Assembly (NCBI RefSeq): GCF_029871245.1
Contig: NZ_SSON01000021.1
Span: forward strand, 1 to 44,458
Source of the DNA: Pseudomonas sp. BN102
Lineage (GTDB): Bacteria; Pseudomonadota; Gammaproteobacteria; Pseudomonadales; Pseudomonadaceae
Length of the DNA: 44,458 nucleotides
Direction: 5' to 3'
In this document: piece after piece, positions 1-7,721 of the stretch
Layout of the letters: every line of letters starts with the position of its first letter
Position numbering within the stretch: position 1 is the stretch's first letter
Made by a program: the position numbers and the translations under genes
The notes under the pieces: model-generated
Database searches by the model: none
The model's input: the letters and a program-made list of their open reading frames with translations, nothing else
Told to the model about the DNA's origin: nothing

Positions 1-1371
<1,371 letters not shown>

Positions 1372-1436
1372 CACACGATCGGTCAGGTCGCCCGCCGCTG
1401 CCATTTTTTGGTGCGTGATGCGGTGGGCGGAGATGG

Positions 1437-1450
1437 TGACCATATGGTCA
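1437..1450. promoter_or_regulatory. Perfect 14-bp palindrome TGACCATATGGTCA
   Basis: A perfect palindrome lies 66 bp after the sdaB stop and about 320 bp before gbdR. Its size and symmetry fit a dimeric repressor operator, but I cannot name the protein. The rest of the 398-bp gap 1372-1769 holds the BetI-like site, the sigma-54 type promoter and a minus-strand hairpin listed separately; no gene is seen in it. Confidence 0.4.
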
Positions 1451-1636
1451 TTGATCGAACCTTTAGTCTGTTACTGAAGGTATTCCCCTACAGCACGCGG
1501 TGACATTTTCTGCCACCGCCAGTGCTACCTAAGTCCCCAGGGCCCAATTGACGCGGGACCTGGCGGTCGTAAACAGAATGATTCTGTCGTTCTCGCCTAG
1601 GCCCTGTGGCACGGGCCTTGGATGAATTCGCTGGTT

Positions 1637-1657
1637 TTTAATTGAACGATCAATCAA
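1637..1657. promoter_or_regulatory. BetI-like operator upstream of gbdR
   Basis: The stretch contains the inverted repeat ATTGA-N4-TCAAT followed by CAA. It resembles the gammaproteobacterial BetI operator as I remember it (core ATTGAACGTTCAATCAA), differing at the centre and in the outer left arm. BetI is the choline-responsive TetR-family repressor of choline oxidation genes. The site ends 4 bp before the sigma-54 type promoter, so a bound repressor could hinder gbdR transcription. The family motif is from memory; direct regulation is inference. Confidence 0.5.
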
Positions 1658-1660
1658 TTT

Positions 1661-1676
1661 AGGCACGACCTTTGCG
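1661..1676 (+). promoter_or_regulatory. Sigma-54 (RpoN) type promoter of gbdR
   Basis: Sequence AGGCACGACCTTTGCG matches the -24/-12 pattern TGGCACG-N4-TTGCW, with the invariant GG at 1662-1663 and GC at 1674-1675 exactly 10 bp apart. It lies about 95 bp before the gbdR start codon. A weaker look-alike (TGGCACGGGCCTTGGA, ending near 1624) lacks the -12 GC. Sigma-54 promoters need an enhancer-binding activator such as NtrC or CbrB; no enhancer site was identified. Confidence 0.6.
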
Positions 1677-1717
1677 TAGGAAAAGGACTTCCTGGTTTCG
1701 CAGTACCAGGCCATAAC

Positions 1718-1739
1718 AAAAAAGCCTCCAAACGAGGCT
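1718..1739 (-). terminator. Minus-strand hairpin with T-run just upstream of gbdR
   Basis: AGCCTC and GAGGCT form a 6-bp stem with a 5-nt loop at 1723-1739. On the minus strand the stem is followed by a run of six T (plus-strand A at 1718-1723). This is the form of an intrinsic terminator for leftward transcription, yet no minus-strand gene ends here, so it would stop antisense transcription arising in gbdR. On the plus strand the hairpin lies within the gbdR leader. Confidence 0.45.
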
Positions 1740-1769
1740 CCGCCCGTGCCTAGCCTGAGGGTTTCACTG

Positions 1770-2873
1770 ATGTCACAGTTCAACCAAGGGGCCCAACCCC
1801 AGAACCGTGTTCCCCAGTCCATCGGTTTCCTGCTGCTGGACAACTTCACCCTGATTTCCCTGGCCTCTGCGGTGGAACCGCTGCGCATGGCCAACCATCT
1901 TTCCGGCCGCGAGCTCTACCGCTGGCACACCCTCAGCCAGGACGGTCGCCCTGTCAGCGCCAGCGACGGCCTGCAGATCACCCCTGACAGCGGTCTGGAC
2001 AATGGCCCGGCGCTGGATGCCGTGATCGTCTGCGGCGGCGTCGATATCCAGCACAGCGTCAGCCGCGAGCACGTGCAGTGGCTGCAGTCCCAGTCCCGCC
2101 AGGGCCGCCAATTGGGCGCCGTGTGCACGGGCAGCTGGGCGCTGGCCAAGGCCGGCCTGCTCGACGGCTTCGAATGCAGCGTGCACTGGGAGTGCCTCGC
2201 GGCCATGCAGGAAGCCTTCCCCCGCGCTGGCGTCAGCACCCGCCTGTTCTCCATCGACCGCAACCGCTACACCTCGTCCGGCGGCACCGCGCCGATGGAC
2301 ATGATGCTGCACCTGATTGCCCGCGAGCACGGCCGCGAACTGGCGGCGGCGATTTCCGAGATGTTCATCTACGAGCGCATCCGCAACGAGCAGGACCACC
2401 AGCGCGTGCCGCTCAAGCACATGCTCGGCACCAACCAGCCGAAGCTCCAGGAAATCGTCGCGCTGATGGAGGCCAACCTGGAGGAGCCCATCGACCTCGA
2501 CGAGCTGGCCTGCTACGTCGACGTCTCGCGTCGGCAGCTCGAGCGCCTGTTCCAGAAGTACCTGCACTGCTCGCCGTCGCGCTACTACCTCAAGCTGCGC
2601 CTGATCCGCGCGCGCCAGCTGCTGAAGCAGACCGCCATGTCCATCATCGAGGTGGCGTCGGTGTGTGGCTTCGTTTCCACCCCGCACTTTTCCAAGTGTT
2701 ACCGCGAGTATTTCGGCATTCCGCCGCGTGACGAGCGCGCCGGCCAGAACGCGAACCTGGTGGCGTTGATGCCGGTTCCGGAAGAGTTGGTGCGTGCAGC
2801 GCCGTCCACCGCCGGTGTGGCCCTGAGCCGCGCCCAGGGCGAGTCGACCTTCGCGAGTGTGAGGGTGGTGTAA
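1770..2873 (+). CDS. gbdR: GbdR, AraC-family activator of glycine betaine catabolism
   Basis: Transcription activator of 367 aa, the same length as I recall for P. aeruginosa GbdR. Residues about 15-190 form a GATase1/DJ-1-like sensor domain (VCGGVDIQHS, VCTGSWALAKAGLL, TSSGGTAPMDMMLHLIA). Residues about 230-330 form two AraC helix-turn-helix units (DELACYVDVSRRQLERLF and SIIEVASVCGFVSTPHFSKC). GbdR is known to sense glycine betaine and dimethylglycine and to switch on gbcAB, dgcAB and related genes. The ATG at 1770 is chosen over the GTG at 1746 because it gives the family N-terminus and is preceded by a TGAGGG ribosome site. CdhR at 17445-18413 is a paralogue of the same architecture. Control by the sigma-54 type promoter and BetI-like site upstream is suggested by the sequence. 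Confidence 0.95.
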   Translation: MSQFNQGAQPQNRVPQSIGFLLLDNFTLISLASAVEPLRMANHLSGRELYRWHTLSQDGRPVSASDGLQITPDSGLDNGPALDAVIVCGGVDIQHSVSREHVQWLQSQSRQGRQLGAVCTGSWALAKAGLLDGFECSVHWECLAAMQEAFPRAGVSTRLFSIDRNRYTSSGGTAPMDMMLHLIAREHGRELAAAISEMFIYERIRNEQDHQRVPLKHMLGTNQPKLQEIVALMEANLEEPIDLDELACYVDVSRRQLERLFQKYLHCSPSRYYLKLRLIRARQLLKQTAMSIIEVASVCGFVSTPHFSKCYREYFGIPPRDERAGQNANLVALMPVPEELVRAAPSTAGVALSRAQGESTFASVRVV

Positions 2874-2881
2874 GGGGCGCC

Positions 2882-2921
2882 TGTGGGAGCGATTTCAATC
2901 GTGAATGAATTCGCTCCCACA
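2882..2921. repeat. Short REP-like palindrome (family 1)
   Basis: TGTGGGAGCGA and TCGCTCCCACA are the ends of a 40-bp imperfect palindrome directly after gbdR. It is a compact form of the longer elements at 11678, 17249, 40135 and 42969, which share the terminal GGGGGCGA/TCGCCCCC-type arms. Confidence 0.75.
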
Positions 2922-2936
2922 AGGGTAGGCTTCGTG

Positions 2937-2989
2937 GCCCGGATGAAATCCGGGGAATGCCTACGCCCCGTCCCGGATTGCATCCGGGC
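2937..2989. repeat. Inverted repeat of the CCCGGATG-AATCCGGG type
   Basis: Arms of about 18 bp (2937-2954 and 2972-2989) are near-perfect reverse complements, and each arm is itself partly palindromic. This is a second REP-like family, seen once in this window, placed between gbdR and the shared terminator. Confidence 0.65.
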
Positions 2990-3030
2990 TACAGGCCGTG
3001 AATTCCTTTCGTGAGTTACAACTGCAACGA

Positions 3031-3057
3031 AAAAGGGCGCCAATGGCGCCCTTTTTC
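3031..3057. terminator. Bidirectional intrinsic terminator between gbdR and the dgc operon end
   Basis: AAAAGGGCGCC - AAT - GGCGCCCTTTTT forms a strong GC stem flanked by A-run and T-run, so it can act in both directions. It separates the convergent gbdR (ends 2873) and the last gene of the minus-strand operon (ends 3076). Confidence 0.85.
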
Positions 3058-3075
3058 ATTTACGGGTGTTCCCTC

Positions 3076-3321
3076 TCAGCGCGGCACCAGTGCCGGCAGC
3101 AGGGTCCGCGAAATCGCTTCGCGCACGTTCGGCAGCAGGGTGGCGCTGCCGCCCAGCAGCTCCTCCACCAGGCGCCGCAGGGCCAGCGCGCGCTCCGGGC
3201 TGAGGCCGCTCACGGCCTGTTCGCAGGCCTGTTCGGCAGTGACCCCCGGTGGGACGCTGAAACCCAGCGCCACCAGACGCTCGCGAAAATCTTCCTGGTC
3301 GATCAGATCGGCATGCATCAT
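3076..3321 (-). CDS. Small conserved protein at the end of the dgc-etf operon
   Basis: An 81-aa acidic, soluble protein starting MMHADLIDQEDF. No signal peptide, membrane segment or known motif is visible. It lies 31 bp downstream of etfB on the same strand and ends just before a strong terminator, so it is the last gene of the dimethylglycine operon. The first of two adjacent ATG codons is chosen because GGAGG lies 9 bp before it. Function is unknown; an accessory role to the DgcAB-ETF system is suggested only by position. Confidence 0.75.
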   Translation of the reverse strand: MMHADLIDQEDFRERLVALGFSVPPGVTAEQACEQAVSGLSPERALALRRLVEELLGGSATLLPNVREAISRTLLPALVPR

Positions 3322-3352
3322 CGCCCTATTCCTCCCAAATGGTGCCGCACGG

Positions 3353-4132
3353 TCAGCGCAGCACACCCTCTTCCAGCAACAGTTTGAAGATAGCTTCGGC
3401 GCCCGCTTGCGGCGAGACGTCCTTGAGTACCTGGCCGCCACCGCCGGATGCCTTGGCGGTCGCCGCCTTCATCCGTTCGGCGCCAGTCTTGGCCTTGATC
3501 ACCTTGAGGCGCTTGGGCCGTGGGCGAGCCGGTTGCAGCTGGGCCTCGGCGAACAATACATCCTCCACCAGCTCGACGTCTTCGGCCTCGATGCGGCCGC
3601 GACGGGCCGGGCCGAAGGCGCTCTGACGCGCTGTCGGGGCGGCGTTGTCGACACTGGCGAGGAAGGGCAGGCGCACCTTCAGCCGGCGCCGCTGGCCGCG
3701 GGGCAGGGCCTGCAGCACCTGGGCCACACCGTTCTCCACCTTTTCCACTTCGGCCAGACCCACCACCAGGGGCCAGCCCAGGCGTTCGGCCAGCAGATAG
3801 GGCAGCAGCCCCGAGCCTTCGCCGGTTTCCGCCTGGCTGCCGGTGAGTACAAGCTGGGCGCCGCTTTCGCGGAGGAAGTCGCTCAGCGGTGGCAGTGCGT
3901 CATCCTGCTGGCCCTGTTCGAGGACGATGAGTTCATCCAGGCCCATGCCCAGGTAAGAACGCAGGGCCTCTTCATGGGGGTTGCCCGCATGCACCACGCG
4001 CAGGCGCGGGCCTGCCAGGCGCAGGCCCAGTTCGACGGCGCGGGCGTCCTGGTCGGCACGGCGTGCACGGCCCGAGGTGGGGTGTGCGCCGATGGAGACC
4101 AGGCTGACGATCTTCAGTGCGTCATGCGGCAT
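3353..4132 (-). CDS. etfB: Electron transfer flavoprotein, beta subunit (dgc-linked)
   Basis: ETF beta/FixA-family protein of 259 aa. The N-terminal part (IVSLVSIGAHPTSGRARRADQDARAVELG) and the segment VLTGSQAETGEGSGLLPYLLAERLGWP match the nucleotide-binding fold of EtfB. With EtfA it forms a soluble electron carrier, here most likely taking electrons from DgcAB and passing them to the respiratory chain through ETF-quinone oxidoreductase. The ATG at 4132 has GGGAGGTG upstream; a GTG at 4141 is possible but worse placed. The start overlaps the end of etfA by 11 bp, indicating translational coupling. It is clearly diverged from housekeeping EtfB, so the assignment rests on fold-level motifs and context. 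Confidence 0.85.
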   Translation of the reverse strand: MPHDALKIVSLVSIGAHPTSGRARRADQDARAVELGLRLAGPRLRVVHAGNPHEEALRSYLGMGLDELIVLEQGQQDDALPPLSDFLRESGAQLVLTGSQAETGEGSGLLPYLLAERLGWPLVVGLAEVEKVENGVAQVLQALPRGQRRRLKVRLPFLASVDNAAPTARQSAFGPARRGRIEAEDVELVEDVLFAEAQLQPARPRPKRLKVIKAKTGAERMKAATAKASGGGGQVLKDVSPQAGAEAIFKLLLEEGVLR

Positions 4133-5354
4133 CGCGCGCACCTCCCTGACGGTATTCGGTTGCCAGTTGGATCAGTGCGGCGAGAACCGCGGCGGAGTCG
4201 CCGATCACCGAGAGATCGGCGCGTTTGATCATGTCGCAGCCCGGGTCCATGTTCACCGCCACCACCTTGTCGCAGGCGCCTATGCCTTGCAGGTGCTGGA
4301 TGGCGCCGGAGATGCCCACCGCCAGGTAGACCCGTGCGGTGACCCAGGTACCGGTGGCGCCCACCTGGCGGTTGCGCGGCATGAAGCCGTCGTCCACCGC
4401 CACGCGGGAGGCGCCTTCGGTGGCGCCGAGGGCGGCGGCGGCCTGGTGGAACTGGTCCCAGTCCTTGACCCCGTTGCCGCCGGAAAGGATGAACTCCGCC
4501 TCGGCCATGGGAATCTGCGCCGGGTCCACGGCCACCGGGCCGAGGTCTTCGATGCGCGGCAGGCTGTGGGCGATATTCGCGCTCAGTTCCAGCGGGCGGG
4601 CCTCATGGCGCGTCTCGCTGACCGGCTCGGCGCATTCTGCGGCGGCCAGGATCAGGCGTGGCACGGCGCGCACCAGGTCCTCGCGGCCAGCGCCGGCACG
4701 TCCGCTGCATTGCTCGTTGGCCACTTGCCAGACGCGCGTGGCCGGTCGCTCGCCCAGCTTGGCGGCCAGGCGGCGGCCCAGTTCTCCGCCACCTGTGCGG
4801 CTGTCGGGCAGCAGCCAGTGGCGCGGAGCCAGCTGGCTTTCCACGGCGCTCAGGGCCAGGACGCGGGCCTCCGGTGCGTAGCCGTCGAAGGCGTCGCCCT
4901 GGATGCGCAGGATGCGGTCCACGCCTGCGGTTTCGAAGGCGGCTTCCTTGTCCTCGCCGAACAGCACCGCAACCACGGCGCCTTCGCTGCCGGCCAGTTT
5001 GTTGGCCAGGCCGAGCAGGTCCTTGTCGTGGCTGGAGAGGCGGCCACCGACCATGTCCGGCACTACGCAGATGTGGAAGGCCGGTTGCTCGACCACATGC
5101 AGCGGCAGCTGCACCACCTCACTGGCGGCGCTGCGCTTGCCAGCAGTGCCCTGCTGGGCGCCACTGCGGTCGATTCGCTTGAGGCCGTTGGGGCCGATGA
5201 AGCCGGCGGCGATCGCATGGGGATTCTTGCGGATGATGCCGTTGGGGCCCATCCAGCTCGTCTGCCCCTGCTGCTGCATGGCGGCATGCAGCGGGTGCAG
5301 GCGGTTGCGGGCGATCCACTCGGCGCGCGGGTCGCGGCGGATGATGTCGCTCAT
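4122..5354 (-). CDS. etfA: Electron transfer flavoprotein, alpha subunit (dgc-linked)
   Basis: A 410-aa ETF alpha protein. The C-terminal FAD domain (about residues 280-400) is unmistakable: SGGNGVKDW, ASRVAVDDGF, QVGATGTWV and GISGAIQH. The N-terminus carries about 90 residues before the ETF fold, including a repeated pattern (GPNGIIRKNP and GPNGLKRID). Housekeeping EtfA is nearer 310 aa, so this belongs to the longer subfamily found in betaine loci. It is transcribed with dgcB upstream and overlaps etfB downstream. CAGGAG lies 8 bp before the ATG. It likely accepts electrons from dimethylglycine demethylation. Confidence 0.9.
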   Translation of the reverse strand: MSDIIRRDPRAEWIARNRLHPLHAAMQQQGQTSWMGPNGIIRKNPHAIAAGFIGPNGLKRIDRSGAQQGTAGKRSAASEVVQLPLHVVEQPAFHICVVPDMVGGRLSSHDKDLLGLANKLAGSEGAVVAVLFGEDKEAAFETAGVDRILRIQGDAFDGYAPEARVLALSAVESQLAPRHWLLPDSRTGGGELGRRLAAKLGERPATRVWQVANEQCSGRAGAGREDLVRAVPRLILAAAECAEPVSETRHEARPLELSANIAHSLPRIEDLGPVAVDPAQIPMAEAEFILSGGNGVKDWDQFHQAAAALGATEGASRVAVDDGFMPRNRQVGATGTWVTARVYLAVGISGAIQHLQGIGACDKVVAVNMDPGCDMIKRADLSVIGDSAAVLAALIQLATEYRQGGARDAA

Positions 5355-5382
5355 GGGGCGGACTCCTGCTCAGGTACAGACA

Positions 5383-5570
5383 GTCCCCTCTCCCCCCAGG
5401 GGGAGAGGGTTAGGGTGAGGGGGTAATGGGTGGGCACGGAGCGGCTGACGGCCCTCTCCCCCGGCCCCCGTTTCACGCCCCGGCCTGATCGCTTCGCGAC
5501 CAGGCGCTCATCGGCACTGGAAGCATGCTTCCAAAGCGTGCCGTTTCGCCCCGCAAGCGGGAGAGGGGAG
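5383..5570. repeat. CCCTCTCCC-type palindromic repeat block (family 3)
   Basis: Fills most of the 238-bp gap between dgcB and etfA. It starts with CCCCTCTCCCCCCAGG GGGAGAGGG and ends with CGCCCCGCAAGCGGGAGAGG; a direct GGGTTAGGGTGAGGGGG stretch lies between. The same units recur at 7598-7702, 20535-20560 and 21648-21684, each time between genes of one operon, so they may form RNA hairpins that separate the stability of adjoining messages. Confidence 0.7.
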
Positions 5571-5592
5571 GTCAGCAAGCGGGGCGTCTTCA

Positions 5593-7551
5593 TCACGCCA
5601 CCTCCACGGCAGCTTTAGCCGCCGACGGCTTTTTTACTTCCACCTGCGACTCGATCAGCACATCGGCCACCAATTCAGCGATGTCCTTGATCTCCGGGCG
5701 CGGCGCCACCACGCCTTCGAGCATGGCGGTGCACTGCGGGCAGCCCACGGCCACCAGTTCGGCGCCGGTTTCCTTGATATCCACCATGCGCATGTCGGGA
5801 ATCCGCTGCTTGCCGGGGATGTCGGTGATCGGCGCGCCGCCGCCACCGCCGCAGCAGCGCGAGCGGAAGCCGGAGCGCTCCATTTCCTTCACCTCGATGC
5901 CGATGGCCTTGAGCACGTTGCGCGGTGCCTCGTACTCGCCGTTGTAGCGGCCCAGGTAGCAGGGATCGTGGTAGGTCACGCTGCCGCCCTTGTGCTGGCC
6001 CAGGTTGAGGCTGCCGCGCTGCATCAGCTCATCGATGAAGGTGCTGTGGTGCAGGACGTCGTAGTTGCCACCGAGGGCGCCGTATTCGTTCTTCAGCACA
6101 TGGAAGCTATGCGGGTCGCAGGAAACGATCTTCTTGAAGCGGTACTGGTTCAGCGTGGCGATATTGCGCTTGGCCAGCTGCTGGAAGGTGGCCTCGTCAC
6201 CCAGGCGACGGGCGACGTCGCCGCTGTCGCGTTCTTCCAGGCCGAGCACGGCGAAGTCGACGTTGGCGGCTTTCAGGACTTTCACGAAGGCGCGCAGGGT
6301 GCGCTGGTTGCGCATGTCGAAGGCGCCGTCGCCGACCCAGAACAGCACGTCCGTGGATTTCTTCTCGCTCATCAGCGGCAAGTTCAGGTCCGCGGCCCAG
6401 TTCAGGCGACCGCCGGGGGCGAAGCCGCCGGGGTTGTCGGTGGCGATGAGGTTTTCCAGCACCTCGGCACCCTTGTTCGGGGTGGCGCCCTTTTCCAGGG
6501 TGAGGTGGCGGCGCATGTCGACGATGGCGTCGACGTGCTCGATCATCATCGGGCACTCCTCGACGCAGGCCCGGCAGGTGGTGCAGGACCAGAGGGTATC
6601 CGCTTCCACCAGGCCCTTGCCGCCCTGGACCACAATCGGCTGGTGCGGGCCGCCGCCGTGTTCGCCCAGCGGGATGCCCGGGTAGGGGCTGCCGGCGAAC
6701 TTGGCGTCATCGCCACCGGCCAGGCCGATGACCATGTCCTGGATCAGCTTCTTCGGGTTCAGCGGCTGGCCGGCGGCGAAGGCCGGGCACACCGCCTCGC
6801 ACTTGCCGCACTGCACGCAGGCGTCGAAGCCGAGCAATTGATTCCAGGTGAAATCGGTGGGTTTCTCGACGCCCAGCGGAGCTTGCGGGTCGGTCAGGTC
6901 CAGCGCCTTGAGGCCGGTGGAGCGACCGCCACCGAAACGCTCGGCGCGGCGGTGCCAGGCCAGGTGCAGGGCACCGGCGAAGGCGTGTTTCATCGGGCCG
7001 CCCCAGGTCATGCCGAGGAACAGCTCGGACACGCCCCAGGCCACGCCGATGGCCAGCAGGCCGGCGAGGAACCAGCCGCCGAAGCCTTCCGGCAGGATGC
7101 CGGCCACGGGCAGAGTGGCGATGAAGAAACTCACCGAGAACATCAGCAGGCTCTTCGGCAGGCGATTCCAGGGCCCTTTCGACAGCCGTGCCGGCGGGTT
7201 GCGGCGGCGCTTGGCGACGAACAGGGCGCCGACGAACATCAGCACCGTTGCCGCCAGCAGGGCGAAGCCGAGGATCCGGCTGTGCAGGCCGAAGCCGTGC
7301 ACGACTATGGCCAGCACGGCCGACAGCACGAAACCGCCGGCGGTGGCGACGTGGGTCTTGGACATGTACTTGTCGCGCTCGACCACGTGGTGGAGGTCCA
7401 CCAGGTAACGGCGCGGCATGGCCATGAGGCCGCCAATCCAGTCGACCTTGGACGGTCGGCCCCGGCGCCACATGAAGAAGCGCTTCGCGGCGCCCAGCAC
7501 GGCAAGGCCGAGGGCGGCGAAGAGCAGGATGGGAAGAATGGTGTTCAACAT
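5593..7551 (-). CDS. dgcB: DgcB, membrane iron-sulfur subunit of dimethylglycine demethylase
   Basis: A 652-aa membrane iron-sulfur oxidoreductase. The N-terminal third has hydrophobic segments near residues 1-25, 70-115 and 145-190. Two 4Fe-4S ferredoxin-type motifs follow: CVQCGKCEAVCP near residue 243 and CTTCRACVEECP near residue 320. The C-terminal half has two cysteine-rich (CCG-type) parts, ending with RCCGGGGGAP near residue 565. DgcB works with DgcA to demethylate dimethylglycine to sarcosine, and the adjacent ETF genes point to electron transfer toward quinone. AAGGAG precedes the ATG by 10 bp. Gene order dgcA-dgcB-etfA-etfB supports one operon broken by two repeat-filled gaps. Confidence 0.93.
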   Translation of the reverse strand: MLNTILPILLFAALGLAVLGAAKRFFMWRRGRPSKVDWIGGLMAMPRRYLVDLHHVVERDKYMSKTHVATAGGFVLSAVLAIVVHGFGLHSRILGFALLAATVLMFVGALFVAKRRRNPPARLSKGPWNRLPKSLLMFSVSFFIATLPVAGILPEGFGGWFLAGLLAIGVAWGVSELFLGMTWGGPMKHAFAGALHLAWHRRAERFGGGRSTGLKALDLTDPQAPLGVEKPTDFTWNQLLGFDACVQCGKCEAVCPAFAAGQPLNPKKLIQDMVIGLAGGDDAKFAGSPYPGIPLGEHGGGPHQPIVVQGGKGLVEADTLWSCTTCRACVEECPMMIEHVDAIVDMRRHLTLEKGATPNKGAEVLENLIATDNPGGFAPGGRLNWAADLNLPLMSEKKSTDVLFWVGDGAFDMRNQRTLRAFVKVLKAANVDFAVLGLEERDSGDVARRLGDEATFQQLAKRNIATLNQYRFKKIVSCDPHSFHVLKNEYGALGGNYDVLHHSTFIDELMQRGSLNLGQHKGGSVTYHDPCYLGRYNGEYEAPRNVLKAIGIEVKEMERSGFRSRCCGGGGGAPITDIPGKQRIPDMRMVDIKETGAELVAVGCPQCTAMLEGVVAPRPEIKDIAELVADVLIESQVEVKKPSAAKAAVEVA

Positions 7552-7597
7552 TCGAATTGGTCTCCTTGCAGGGACCGAAAGGGGTGCTCCGAACCAG

Positions 7598-7702
7598 TCC
7601 CCTCGCCCCTTTGGGGGAGAGGGTTAGGGAGAGGGGGTCGGGAGCCCTGGAGCTGCCGGTTTACCCTCTCCCCCCGCCCTCTCCCGCAAGCGGGAGAGGG
7701 GG
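7598..7702. repeat. CCCTCTCCC-type palindromic repeat block (family 3)
   Basis: Occupies the 170-bp gap between dgcA and dgcB. It contains GGGAGAGGGTTAGGGAGAGG and CCCTCTCCCGCAAGCGGGAG, closely matching the block at 5383-5570, including the GGGTTAGGG spacer motif. Confidence 0.7.
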
Positions 7703-7721
7703 CCTTCCGTGCGGGCTTGGG

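Noticed and set aside
1609-1624. TGGCACGGGCCTTGGA as a second sigma-54 promoter
   Set aside because: It lacks the essential GC at -12; the site at 1661-1676 fits fully.
4133-4141. GTG start three codons upstream for etfB
   Set aside because: The ATG at 4132 is better placed relative to GGGAGGTG.
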